Shown here piece by piece: positions 1 through 9,340 of a stretch of DNA of 64,000 nucleotides. The stretch is taken from positions 1 to 64,000 of the forward strand of contig JAXMBM010000009.1 in assembly GCA_046349855.1 (NCBI GenBank). Reading direction: 5' to 3'. Source of the stretch: CAIXSC01 sp046349855 (lineage in GTDB: Bacteria > Planctomycetota > Planctomycetia > Pirellulales > Pirellulaceae). A model generated the notes under the pieces. The model saw only the letters and a program-made list of their open reading frames with translations, did no database searches and was not told the DNA's origin. Position 1 is the stretch's first letter. Each line of letters begins with the position of its first letter. The translations under genes were made by a program, and so were the position numbers.

Positions 1-180
1 CTGTTTCGCCAAGACCTGTTTCGCCAAGACCTGTTTCGCCAAGACCTGTTTCGCCAAGACCTGTTTCGCCAAGGCCTGTTTCGCCAAGGCCTGTTTCGCC
101 AAGGCCTGATTCGCCAAGACCTGATTTCTGAAGGCCCGATCTCGGGAAACAGTGGGCTGACGCCCACCGCTCGCCGATTT
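1..180. repeat. Tandem 15-mers plus hairpin module
   Basis: Positions 1-135 hold nine head-to-tail 15-mers: four ctgtttcgccaagac, three ctgtttcgccaaggc, then two diverging units. They run into a short palindrome (gtgggc tga cgcccac) and the tail cgctcgccgattt. The same tail and an equivalent palindrome occur at 63026-63060, beside another tandem array of ctgtttc-containing units. The left part of the element is probably cut off by the window edge. There are no spacers, so this is not a CRISPR. No gene was found in 1-357. Confidence 0.85.
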
Positions 181-357
181 GTGAGGCGCAATCAACCAAC
201 ATTTCCCGGTTGACGCAGAATTCGGGACAGGCCGTGTGGATGAATCGAGCCGAGTTGATCTTGGTCGCGTGGGGGGGCTCCTGGTACGATGCCGCACCAC
301 ATAGTTGGGTTAAGCCATCGGGATGGCGGAATCCGCGGCCAGAGAGGAGCGTCACGG

Positions 358-1809
358 ATGATCGGGGCGAGTGAGACGACGGTGAAGGGCCTGGCCCGCG
401 TCCGAGGACCGCGGATTTTCCTCGACTGCTCCATGACCACGCGGAGCACTTCCCAAGCGGGTCTCCAGCGTGTCGTGCGTAATGTCGCGCAAGCGGCGGC
501 CGCATTGGGGCCCGAGATCGGTCTGGAGAGTCGTCTGGTCGTCTTCCGCGACGGACAATGGCGCGACGTGCCGACGGCGCTGGATCGAGTTCGCACCATC
601 GCCCCCACACCGACAGCGGCGTCCGTGGACCCAACACGCCTGGCCGCCTGGCGCCGTCGGTTCGATACACTAGGCGATCGGCTGTACAAGATTTTCTACC
701 CTCGCACGCTGGTACGAGGCCTGCGAAGTTGCACGATCAACCTTCTGGGCGGGGGCGAGCCGGTCCCGGACTTCCGCGCCGACGACATCCTGCTGCTGCT
801 CGACGCCTCCTGGCTGGTATCAGATCAACCGCACTTTCGCGCGGCGCGGCGCGCCGGCACTCGGATCGGACTGGTGGTTTACGATCTGATGCCGATCATC
901 CATTCCCGGTTCATGCTCCCCAAAGCCTGCCGGCAATTCCGTCGCTGGATGCGGCGCTACGTGCCGCAGATGGACTTTTTCCTGGCGATTTCCCAGACCG
1001 TGCGGGATGAATTCCGCGAGTGGTTGAAACGGGAGTTTCCGGCGCGGACGTTCCACCCGGATCTGGTCTCGTGGTTTCCCATGGGAGTGCAGCTCGATCT
1101 GGCCGATCCGCGGGCGGAAGCGAGGCCCGAGCTGCGGGCAGTGTTCGAGGGCCCCGCGCCCACGTACCTCAAGGTGTGTACGCTCGATCCTCGCAAGAAC
1201 CACTCGTTCGTCCTGGATGCGTTCGAACGTGTCTGGGAGCGTTCTCCCGAAACTCGGCTCTGTTTCCTCGGCCGTCCCGGCTGGATGGCGGACGAACTGC
1301 TCAAGCGGATTTCTCAGCACCCGCGGCTCAACAAACAACTGTTCTGGTTTCGCGGGGCCACCGACGCGGAACTGACCTACAGCTATCGCCACGCCACGGC
1401 GACGATTTCCGCATCGCTGGCGGAAGGGTACGGACTGCCGATCGTCGAGTCACTGCAGCATGGTCGTCCCACGATGGTGAGCGACATCCCGGTGCATCGC
1501 GAGGTGGGAGGCGATTACTGTGCCTGGTTCGATCCCCGTGATCCGAAGAGTCTCGCCCAGCTCGTCCTGACCCATCTCGCTCGGGGCGGACATCTCGCGC
1601 GGCGACCGCCTCACGAATTCCAACCGGTCACCTGGGAAGACGCCACGCGCGTATTGCTGAACGAATGCCAGCGGCTCGCAGCGTTGGCCGCCTCCCTTGC
1701 ACCGGGAAGCCGCGCGACCGCAAGCACCTTCTGCCGTCCCGCGAACTCATCGTCCGATCCAGCGGTCCCACCCAGCGCGGACCCGTTCGCCAGCCAGCGC
1801 GTCGCGTGA
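358..1809 (+). CDS. GT4-type glycosyltransferase
   Basis: This 483-residue cytoplasmic protein is predicted to transfer a sugar from a nucleotide-sugar donor, probably in surface polysaccharide or glycolipid synthesis. The C-terminal half has the glycosyltransferase family 4 (group 1) fold. It shows the DPRKNH loop near residue 275, LCFLGRPGW at the start of the donor domain, and the donor-binding string ASLAEGYGLPIVESL near residue 355, with the E(x7)E pattern. ATG 358 is chosen because GAGAGGAG lies 8 nt upstream; an in-frame ATG at 289 would add 23 unconvincing residues. The gene ends 1 bp from a convergent CDP-alcohol phosphatidyltransferase. The acceptor is unknown. Confidence 0.85.
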   Translation: MIGASETTVKGLARVRGPRIFLDCSMTTRSTSQAGLQRVVRNVAQAAAALGPEIGLESRLVVFRDGQWRDVPTALDRVRTIAPTPTAASVDPTRLAAWRRRFDTLGDRLYKIFYPRTLVRGLRSCTINLLGGGEPVPDFRADDILLLLDASWLVSDQPHFRAARRAGTRIGLVVYDLMPIIHSRFMLPKACRQFRRWMRRYVPQMDFFLAISQTVRDEFREWLKREFPARTFHPDLVSWFPMGVQLDLADPRAEARPELRAVFEGPAPTYLKVCTLDPRKNHSFVLDAFERVWERSPETRLCFLGRPGWMADELLKRISQHPRLNKQLFWFRGATDAELTYSYRHATATISASLAEGYGLPIVESLQHGRPTMVSDIPVHREVGGDYCAWFDPRDPKSLAQLVLTHLARGGHLARRPPHEFQPVTWEDATRVLLNECQRLAALAASLAPGSRATASTFCRPANSSSDPAVPPSADPFASQRVA

Positions 1810-1810
1810 C

Positions 1811-2398
1811 TCACCGTGACGGCTCCCGCAGCAGGGGGAGTGTCTGTCCGACGTACTCGACCAGCGACAGCAGCGTCACCACGATGACCGCCCAGGACAT
1901 GGCGGGAGCCAGCCCCGGCCATTGAGGCAGCAGGTGCGGCCAGAGAATGAGGGTGAAGGCGCCGACCCCCTGAACGATCGCCTTGAGTTTTCCGCTGAGC
2001 AGCGCTCCGCCGGAGCGATTGGCGCCAATCCACAGAATGCGGCAATAGGCCACGGTGACATCGCGCAGGGCGAGCACCAGCGGTACGCACGCAAATGTGC
2101 GATCGGTCGCGGCCAGGGCCCAGTAGATGGTGATGCGGGAGATGCTGTCCGAATAGGGATCGAGGAGCGCTCCGAACCGCGAGGCGGCACCGAGCCGGCG
2201 GGCCAGATAGCCGTCGAGTCCGTCGGAGATTTCGCTGAACGTCAGCAGGGCCACGGCAGCGAGCGTCGTGGTCCAGCCACGGTCTCCCACCAGCAACACT
2301 CCGGCAAAGGCGGCGGCGAGCGGCATCCGCACGAGCGTGAGGGCGGTGACGAGTGCGTAGGCACCGCGGGCGGCGGGGGGATCCGTCGGGGAATTCAT
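1811..2398 (-). CDS. CDP-alcohol phosphatidyltransferase
   Basis: This 195-residue integral membrane enzyme swaps CMP of a CDP-alcohol for a second alcohol in phospholipid synthesis. The family signature D-x2-DG-x2-AR-x8-G-x3-D-x3-D is complete near residues 55-80 (DGLDGYLARR ... GALLDPYSDS). Several hydrophobic helices flank it. It could be PgsA-like or use another acceptor; sequence alone does not settle this. ATG 2398 is preferred over an upstream in-frame ATG at 2440 because a GAGG lies just upstream and the alcohol-transferase fold starts soon after. It starts 10 bp after the preceding minus-strand gene (2409-3203), so it is probably the last gene of that operon. Confidence 0.85.
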   Translation of the reverse strand: MNSPTDPPAARGAYALVTALTLVRMPLAAAFAGVLLVGDRGWTTTLAAVALLTFSEISDGLDGYLARRLGAASRFGALLDPYSDSISRITIYWALAATDRTFACVPLVLALRDVTVAYCRILWIGANRSGGALLSGKLKAIVQGVGAFTLILWPHLLPQWPGLAPAMSWAVIVVTLLSLVEYVGQTLPLLREPSR

Positions 2399-2408
2399 GC
2401 GTGCCGCC

Positions 2409-3203
2409 TCAACCCGTCTTGCGTGGCGGTGCCGCCCCATCGGGCACGATGCTCAGTCCATCCGAGGCGCGGAGCAGGATGCGATAGGACTTTCCCTTCT
2501 GTGCCTTGATGGAGACCGCCTGGCCGTGAGCCGCGCGAATCCCCATTTCCCGGGCCTTGCTTTCATCGTTGGCAATCGTCCAGAAATCGGCCCAGATCTG
2601 CCGCTCGAAATCGCTCACCACCCCTCCTCGCGTGTAGGCACGGGGAGGTCCCTGGCCTCGGTCCAGCGGGAAGCCATCCTTCGGCTCCTGATGCTCGCCA
2701 AACAACCGGCGAAACAGCACCAGCGACGTCGAACGCTCCAGGGCCTTCTCCTCGACAGCGCCTTGTCCTCGAACTTCACGATCCAGTTGTCGAGGTAAAT
2801 CACGTCCTCCACACGCTCGAACTCCCGCGGGCGCGTCGACCGGTCGCCCTTCGTCGCCCGGCCGGGTGAACTCCACGATTGTCTTCATCTTGCCGGTCGC
2901 ACCGTCCATCCGTTGATCGACGATGTTGAGCCGGGCGACACGATGATCGACCTTGAGCAGACGGAGGGCCGTGTCGGGCCGTTCGATCCGCGTTCCTGCG
3001 TAGCGACCGTTTCGTTGAGTTGCTGGATCGAGGCCTCCGCCACGTGCAATCGCTCGGCCTGCTTAAGGCCGTGATCTCCGGGCGTTGTAGATCGAGTAAC
3101 CGTGAAACCAGCCCAGCCCAGCCCGCCCGATCAACACCAGGATCAGCAGCGTGCGCACCACGCTGTTCAAGACCTTGACGGAGTCCACTGAAGCCAGTTC
3201 CAT
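2409..3203 (-). pseudogene. Membrane-anchored protein, frameshifted as read
   Basis: The gene is readable only by changing frame at least three times, giving about 264 residues. ATG 3203 follows GAGGAAG. The N-terminus has one hydrophobic segment (VLNSVVRTLLILVLIG). A heptad-like helix follows (ALKQAERLHVAEASIQQLNE), then RVARLNIVDQRMD, EDVIYLDNWIVKFEDKA and a longer intact C-terminal part (DFERQIWADFWTIANDES). It looks like a single-pass protein with an extracytoplasmic domain; I recognise no family. It starts 25 bp after trpC. The breaks resemble those in neighbouring trpC and purH, so sequence error is more likely than decay. Confidence 0.55.
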
Positions 3204-3228
3204 CGTCTTCCTCGCTTCCCGTCGCAGT

Positions 3229-4014
3229 TCAGGCCAGCGTCAATTGCCGCACGGTGCCGCCGATATCGGGTTGAGCCATCAGGCTCGCCCACCAGGATGG
3301 GCGTCAATCCCCGCGGCCGCCAGTCGCCGGACATCGCAAAGGCGGGAGAACGAATCCCGCTCACCGACCAGCCAGCAGGCAGTCGTCAGGCACCTGTTCG
3401 CTCAACCGGATCGTATGTTCCAGATCGACCTGAAACGGCGTATTCCTGTTGTTCACACCCACGATGTAGGGCGCCGGCCGCGAGGACGCGGGGAGGTTCG
3501 TCGTCTGTAGAGTCTCCACCAGCGCGCCAGCCCCAGGGCGAAGCTGCGCCTTGCGGCGCCCGCAACTGGCAGTCGTCCAGGCACTCGGCGATCAGCAGGA
3601 CGGCGTCGGTACCGGCCAGCCGCGCTTCGAGCAGCTGGTATTCGTCGAGGATGAAGTCCTTGCGCAGCAACGGCAGATCGACGGCGCGCGGATCCTCTGC
3701 AGGCTCCTCCAGGCTCCCCTGAAAGTACGATACGCCGGTCAGCACACTCAGGCATGTGGCCCCTGTTTAGTGCGTAGGTGGTGGCGATCTCCACGGGGCA
3801 GAAATCGGGCGCGAATGACCCCTTTGACGGGCTGGCCTTCTTTACTTCGGCGATCAGCTTGATCGGCCCGTCGCAGCGAGGGCGGCCTCGGAAACGCGCA
3901 GTAGCGGCGGAGCGTCGGCCAGTGTCGCGCGGCTACGGCCGCGGGTCGCGCGGGCCTGAGCCGCCGCGATCTCGGTCCGTTTCGTAGCCACAATCTTATC
4001 GAGGCGGTCGCCAT
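3229..4014 (-). pseudogene. trpC: Indole-3-glycerol-phosphate synthase, frameshifted as read
   Basis: TrpC closes the indole ring of tryptophan: CdRP to indole-3-glycerol phosphate. Joined across several frames, the segments follow the family in order: LDKIVATKRTEIAAAQA, PIKLIAE, GVIRA, VEIATTYA, VSYFQGSLE, AVDLPLLRKDFILDEYQ, ADAVLLIAE-like DAVLLIAECLDDCQL, VRRLAAAGIDA, ILVGE. The last frame gives SLMAQPDIGGTVRQLTLA and a stop at 3229. The span of about 261 codons matches the usual length of about 260, so no domain is missing; only the frame is broken, at several places. ATG 4014 is inferred. Tryptophan synthesis need not be lost: read errors fit better. Confidence 0.8.
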
Positions 4015-4027
4015 GGGAGCGTCCAGC

Positions 4028-4902
4028 TTAACGTGCCTCCCCCGTGTGGCTGCCAGTAGCGCGGGCCAGCAACTCGGCCGTCCGGATGCGCTCCGGATCA
4101 GGGCGTTCCCAAAGGCCAGGGCGAGTACCGCGAACCATTCGCCGACGAGCGGCCTGGGGAGCCTCGGTCGCACCGCAGACGGGATAGGGAAGCGCGCCTC
4201 CATCCGTGCTGCACCACACCGCCTGCAGTGCGCCTCGACATAATACGCCCGCCCCTTCGATCGGCCGGAAACAGCGCACCCACAATGTACGATTCACGCA
4301 GCGCCAGACGGACCGCTGTGGCCAGTTCTCCCAGGATCGGGCCGGGCGCCGGGAATCTCCGTCAGGCAACAGTCCAGCAATGCTGCAACAGCGGTAATTG
4401 CGACACGGTCAGCGCCGTGGTCCATAGTCCGTACCAGGCGGGGCGAGTTGGCAGGAATGCTCTCCCCACTCGTCGGCGGTCGCCACGCGAGCCATCCGGT
4501 CTTCCAGCTCCTGCCATCCTCCCGAGCGAGCCGGGTCCCATCGACTTCGCCAAAACAACCGGCCCATGGAAAGCTGGCGTGCCGTTGGCGTCTCCCAGCA
4601 TTTCAGCCACCACGTTCACTCGGCACTCCCGGCAACACGGGGTAACTGCCGACGACCGCCGTACGCCGCCAGGACGTCGGCGACGCGAAAACCGAGCGGC
4701 GAAGAGACGGTCGCGGGCTGGCAGGCCGAGGGCCCCAAGCGCTACACCCTCGATCACGCGGAGTTCCTGTTGAGCCGCGGCTACATTCGCGGAGCACGAA
4801 CAGCGCCTGCCACCCGCTCGACATCGTCCGCCGGCGTCCTCTCGGCCCGCAGGTCACAGTCGCCGGGGCAACGCCCACTCCATCATCTGGGGTGGCGGAC
4901 AT
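4028..4902 (-). pseudogene. Unrecognised disrupted gene between purH and trpC
   Basis: About 290 codons separate purH and trpC. No single frame spans them. Plausible minus-strand segments include GWQELEDRMARVATADEWG, RLVRTMDHGADRVAITAVAA, GELATAVRLALRESYIVGAL and a terminal ERIRTAELLARATGSHTGEA ending in TAA at 4028. They lie in different frames, as in the flanking damaged genes. A plus-strand reading near 4715-4800 also looks protein-like, so even the strand is not certain. I assign no function. The tight fit between two operon genes favours the minus strand. Confidence 0.35.
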
Positions 4903-4912
4903 TGGCCCGGTC

Positions 4913-6492
4913 TCACGGCTGAAGGGCGGCGTCCGGTGAACACCATGGCGATCCGCTGGTCACAGGCAGTGATCACGTCGGCATCGTTCTTTGATCCGCC
5001 GGGCTGGATGTGGATGGCTCCGCACACCGGCGGCCGCCGCCCGCTGAATCGAATCGGGGAAGGGGAAAACGCATCACTCGCCAGTGCCGCTCCCTGAGCA
5101 TGCGCGCCCGCCTGCGCAACGAGATCTCGACCGAATCCACGCGACTCATCTGTCCCACTCCGGCCCCCACAGCGTCTCGTCCTGGCAAATCACAATGGCA
5201 TTCGACTTGACGTGCCGTACCACCGACCAGCCAAACCGCAAATCGCGCCACTGCGCCTCATCCGGAGCACTCTGGGTGACCACTTTCCAATCGCCTTCGT
5301 GATCGGCCACGACATCGGCATCCTGCACCAGCAGCCCCCCGGCCACGCGCCGGTACTCGCGAGCCTGCGCTGCGGACGCCGCCAGATCTCCTACCTCCAG
5401 CAGCCGCACGTTGGCCTTCCACTTGGGCTGAGTCGTCAGGATCTGCAGCGCCTCGGCGGAGAAGCTGGGAGCTGCGATGGCTTCGATGAACAGCCCCGGC
5501 GTCGCCAGGACATCGGCCGTCGCGCGATCGACAGGGCGGTTGAAGCCGAGCACCGACCCGAAGGCACTCACGGGATCTCCAGCGAGCGCGCGGCTGACAG
5601 CCCCGTCGAGTGTGTCGGCGACGGCGGCGCCGCACGGATTGTTGTGCTTGATGACCGCTGCCGCGGGCCGCTCCAGCAGTCGGACGATGGCCAGCGCGCT
5701 ATCCAGATCGAGCAGGTTGTTGTAGGAGAGTTCCTTACCGTTGAGCTGCCGGGCGGAGACAACGTTGGCTCCCCGTTCCCCCGTCACGCGGTACAGGGCG
5801 GCTTGCTGGTGCGGATTCTCGCCATACCGCAACGTCGCCACGCGCTGCAGGGGGATGCTGAGCGAATCAGGGAATGGCTCGCCGACATATTGCTGCTGGA
5901 AGTAGTCGGCAATCAGGGCATCGTAGGCGGCCGTGTGTGCAAATGCGTCGGCCATCAGACGGCGGCGCAGTTCGAGCGACGTGCACCCGGACGCGCGGCA
6001 GCCTTCGAGGATCGCCGCGTACTGTTCCGGTCGAGTCGCAATCGTGACGAAGGCGTGGTTCTTGGCAGCCGCCCGCACGAGGCTCGGTCCCCCAATATCG
6101 ACCTGCTCGACCGCCTCGCTCACCGTCACTCCCGGCCGGGCGATGGTGGCGGCGAACGGATACAGATTAACGACCACTAGTTCGAAGGGGATGATCCCGT
6201 GCTCGGCAATGCCAGACATGTCGTCGGGGCGATCGTGTCGACAGAGGATGCCACCGAAGATCTTGGGATGGAGGGTCTTCAGGCGTCCATCCATCATCTC
6301 GGGGAAGCCGGTATAGGAGGCGATGTCGCGCACCGCCACTCCGGCCTGCTCCAGGTGGGAACGCGTGCCACCCGTGCTGTAGATCTCGACCCCCAGATCG
6401 CACAAGCCCCGAGCAAACTCGGTCAACCCCGCTTTGTCGCTGACACTGATCAACGCCCGGCGAATCTGGGGACCTGTCATGGCAAACGGCAT
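4913..6492 (-). CDS. purH: PurH (AICAR transformylase/IMP cyclohydrolase), C-terminus frameshifted
   Basis: PurH carries out the last two steps of IMP synthesis. The N-terminal IMP cyclohydrolase domain begins RRALISVSDKAGL and continues with STGGT, GFPEMMDGRLKTLHPKI and GGPSLVRAAAKNH. The transformylase domain has RYGENPHQQAALY, GKELSYNNLLDLD and the catalytic KHNNPCG. The frame is intact to about 5165. Beyond that the expected C-terminus appears only in pieces: VGAGVGQMSRVDSVEISL, AQAGAHAQGAALASDAF, FPFPDSIQRAAAAGVR, IQPGGSKNDADVITACDQ, IAMVFTG. At least four small indels sit in or near homopolymers. Full length would be about 525 residues, normal for PurH. ATG 6492 is likely; 6480 and 6534 are alternatives. 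Confidence 0.9.
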
Positions 6493-6589
6493 CTCATTCT
6501 GGTCGGCGCGGAGGGGCGGTTCCCCGCGAACCACCTCGAGTCGTGTTGTTTAATCCAAGGGTTTACCGAGCACAACCCGGAGTCCCGCG

Positions 6590-7939
6590 TCAGTCATCGC
6601 CCGCCGGTCGATGCCGCGGCACTTCGGCCCGGAAGTCGCCCAGGCTGCTCCACCGCAGGGGCTGATTCAGATCCACTTCCGCCACCGCCACTTCCCCCCA
6701 CTGCCGGGCCTGGGCCAGCGGTTGGCCGGCGTGATCGTAGACCGCCGAGATCATCCAGCGGGCCGTCACGTCGGTATACGTGCTGCTCACGACGTACACA
6801 TGATTCTCGCAGGCGCGGGCAGCCCCCAGCAGCGGATTGCAGCCCCAGACCGGCCAGGCAATCACCTCGGCGCCACGATTGCTCAGTTGCCGAGCCACCT
6901 CGGGGAAGAAGCCGTCGTAACAGACCATCATTCCCACTTTGCCGAACCGGGTATCGAACACCGGATAATCGTGCCCCGGCTGCAACCCCGCTTCAATTTC
7001 TCCGCGCGGCAGGCAGACCTTGCGATACTTGCCCACCACCTGGCCGTCGGGGCCGATGAGCACGGCGACGTTGTAGACCAGATGGTCCGCGCGTTCGATC
7101 AGCCCCGCCACGATGTACAGCTGGTGCTGCCGCGCCAGGTCGCCAAAATACTCGGTCGACGGCCCCGGAATCGGCTCGGCACACTCGACCATCGATAATC
7201 CCGTCCCAAAGTAGGTCAGCGTTTCGGGCAGCACCACCAGATCGGCCCGCTGCCGAGCGGCATCGGCAATCAGCGGAGCAAACAGCCGGCGTTTCTCGTC
7301 CGGCGTCTTCCCCTCGCGCGGCTGATAATGCACCGTCGCCAGTCGGACGCGGCGAGGAGGCGGCGCGGGAATGGCAGTCCACTCCACGTCCGACCACTCC
7401 AGACGCGCCTGCGGAGCCCACCGAAAATGGAGCTCCAGCACGGCCCGTCGAGCATTCGACGGAGCTCGATACACGTCGCTCACTTCCGTCCATCCGCGCG
7501 CATCGGTCTGCCGGTCACGGGGGTATTCAGGTTCGGCCCGGGGAATCGCTCCCGGCTGGTAGCTCGCCGGCGACGGTTCGTCGTGCATCACCGGCTGTCC
7601 ACGCTCGTCTTGCCAGAGGATCCGGACCACCGCCGTCCGCCGCCCATCCTTGTCGGGCGTCAGCTTCCGCCGAGTGGCAAAGCGGTAGTACTCCCCCCCC
7701 TTCACCTCCTCCGTTCTGGTCCACCAGCCGACCAGCCCCGCTCGGTCGTCCGATTCGACCACCAGCGCTCCGCGACCCGATGCTCCTCCCGTCGCTTCGC
7801 AGGAGAAACGCGGCCGGATCTCGTCCCGGGGACTCCCCGCCACCCACCCCGCTGGCGCGCTGGATGGATCGGCCGCTTCCGCGACATGCCCCAGGCAACT
7901 CAGCAGCGCCCACAGCAGGAACAAACGACCGCGTGTCAT
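6590..7939 (-). CDS. Exported carbon-nitrogen hydrolase (nitrilase superfamily)
   Basis: This 449-residue protein has a signal peptide (RGRLFLLWALLSCLGHVAEA), so it acts outside the cytoplasm. Residues about 30-200 form a beta-rich domain resembling a carbohydrate-binding/jelly-roll module. The remainder is a C-N hydrolase domain with the Glu-Lys-Cys triad: E in VVLPETL, K in GKYRKVCLP, C in MMVCYDGFF. Such enzymes cleave amides, carbamoyl groups or nitriles; the substrate is unknown. ATG 7939 has GAGG 8 nt upstream; a GTG at 7948 is in frame. It is the first gene of the minus-strand group leading into purH, with a 97-bp gap. Confidence 0.85.
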   Translation of the reverse strand: MTRGRLFLLWALLSCLGHVAEAADPSSAPAGWVAGSPRDEIRPRFSCEATGGASGRGALVVESDDRAGLVGWWTRTEEVKGGEYYRFATRRKLTPDKDGRRTAVVRILWQDERGQPVMHDEPSPASYQPGAIPRAEPEYPRDRQTDARGWTEVSDVYRAPSNARRAVLELHFRWAPQARLEWSDVEWTAIPAPPPRRVRLATVHYQPREGKTPDEKRRLFAPLIADAARQRADLVVLPETLTYFGTGLSMVECAEPIPGPSTEYFGDLARQHQLYIVAGLIERADHLVYNVAVLIGPDGQVVGKYRKVCLPRGEIEAGLQPGHDYPVFDTRFGKVGMMVCYDGFFPEVARQLSNRGAEVIAWPVWGCNPLLGAARACENHVYVVSSTYTDVTARWMISAVYDHAGQPLAQARQWGEVAVAEVDLNQPLRWSSLGDFRAEVPRHRPAGDD

Positions 7940-8111
7940 CGGAGGCACCTCGAGAGAACGGGGGTGATCGGTTCCGCCTGGAAATCAGCGCCCATGGCAG
8001 TATGGATTCTACCCCGGTCGAAGGAGAACGGGTGGACAGGAAAATGGCTGGCGAAGTACCGGCGGAACGGGGAGCGGCGCCGACCACGGTGCGACCTTCA
8101 TTGGACGGCGG

Positions 8112-8287
8112 CAGGTTCTCCGGCTGCCGGCAGGGTGAAGTGTTTATTGGGGTGCGACTTAGCGTGGATTATGGCACGGCGGGGCATTCTCGTGGATCGC
8201 TCCGCGATTCAATGACCCGACACAGAGGCGTTGGATCGCGGAGCGATCCACGGCTATGACTATGACTATGACAACCTGCCGCTGTCG
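8112..8287. repeat. Dispersed hairpin repeat, copy A
   Basis: This intergenic element of about 175 bp is repeated at 35244-35410. Its core is an inverted repeat: 22-bp arms at 8191-8212 and 8231-8252 with one mismatch and an 18-nt loop. The right arm contains ttggatcgcggagcgatcca. The stretches before and after the hairpin also align with copy B, including cgacttag and the end ...gctgtc. Three tatgac-like units (8255-8272) follow the hairpin in this copy only. It occupies most of the 467-bp gap between the nitrilase and methyltransferase genes, which otherwise shows no gene. Confidence 0.85.
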
Positions 8288-8406
8288 AATGAACGTCGCG
8301 AGCCGAATCGGCGGCGTGCGTTTTCGGCGCCCCTGGCGGAGGTGGCGAGTGCTACAATACGACCGCGACGGTGGTGGTGAGCATTGACGTCTTGGTGAGG
8401 CAGGCC

Positions 8407-9276
8407 ATGTTGACGATTACCCCCAGGAGTTCCTCCGTGATCCGGTCACTCACGGCTGGCTGGATCTTGAGTCTGGCCATCCTGGGCGGCTTCGCCCGTG
8501 CGGTTGATGCGCAAGAGGCGACGGAAGTAGCCGACGAACCGGTGGCTGCGCCGCGGCGATTGCCTGCCCCTTTGGAAGTCTACAAAGGGCGGCGGATCGC
8601 GCAGACGATGCACTTTCTGGGCGCCGAGTGGCTGGTGCGGAACACGCGCGAGCGAGAAGAGCGGTGCTCGATCATGCTCGCCGCGCTGGGGGTCAAGCGC
8701 GGGATGACGGTGTGCGACATGGGGTGTGGGAACGGCTTCTACACCCTGCAGCTGGCCAAGATGGTCGGGCCGGAGGGACATGTCTACGGCGTCGACATCC
8801 AGCCCGAAATGCTCAAGATGCTCAATGACCGCGGCGACCAGCAGGGCGTGCGCAACTTTACCCCCGTGCTCGGCACCGCAGCCGACCCTCGACTCCCTAA
8901 GGGGACCGTCGACCTGATTCTGTGCGTCGACGTGTACCACGAGTTTTCGTATCCGGAGCAGATGCTGCGGGCGATGAGGGCCGCGTTGTCGCCCCGGGGG
9001 ACCGTGGTGCTGGTCGAGTACCGTGGGGAAGATCCCAACGTGCCGATCAAGCCCGAACACAAGATGACCAAAGCCCAGGTTCTCAAGGAGCTGCTCCCCA
9101 ACGGTTTCAAACTGGTGCAGCAATTCGACAAACTTCCCTGGCAACACATGATGTGGTTCGGTCGCGACGATGCGGCCGAGATCGAAGCGAGCAGTGAGCC
9201 GGACGGTGCGCCGCGCGACACTTCCGCCGACCCGGCGGCAGATTCGCCCGCATCCCGCCCGAGTTCCAATCGTTGA
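8407..9276 (+). CDS. Exported SAM-dependent methyltransferase
   Basis: This 289-residue protein has a hydrophobic signal segment (WILSLAILGGFARAVDAQEA) before a class I methyltransferase domain. Motif I is VCDMGCGNGFYTLQL; the acidic residue of motif II lies in VYGVDIQPEML; motif IV is VDLILCVDVYHEF. The substrate is unknown. An exported methyltransferase is odd because S-adenosylmethionine is cytoplasmic, yet such proteins are common in planctomycetes. ATG 8407 is supported by GAGG six bases upstream and gives a proper signal peptide. The C-terminus (from about residue 260) is a low-complexity, acidic, Ser/Ala/Pro-rich tail. Confidence 0.85.
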   Translation: MLTITPRSSSVIRSLTAGWILSLAILGGFARAVDAQEATEVADEPVAAPRRLPAPLEVYKGRRIAQTMHFLGAEWLVRNTREREERCSIMLAALGVKRGMTVCDMGCGNGFYTLQLAKMVGPEGHVYGVDIQPEMLKMLNDRGDQQGVRNFTPVLGTAADPRLPKGTVDLILCVDVYHEFSYPEQMLRAMRAALSPRGTVVLVEYRGEDPNVPIKPEHKMTKAQVLKELLPNGFKLVQQFDKLPWQHMMWFGRDDAAEIEASSEPDGAPRDTSADPAADSPASRPSSNR

Positions 9277-9340
9277 CCGCGGATGCGGTTCGCCAGGCTC
9301 TTTCCTCTGTCTTCGCGACGCTCACGCGTCGGTTAACGGC

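Noticed and set aside
1..135. Tandem 15-mers as a CRISPR array
   Set aside because: Units are contiguous with no unique spacers, and no cas gene is present; it is a simple tandem repeat.
4566..4922. Plus-strand frame with AGWQAEGPKRYTLDHAEFLL
   Set aside because: The short piece looks protein-like and has high GC3, but the rest does not, and the interval lies in a damaged minus-strand operon. I could not exclude it completely.
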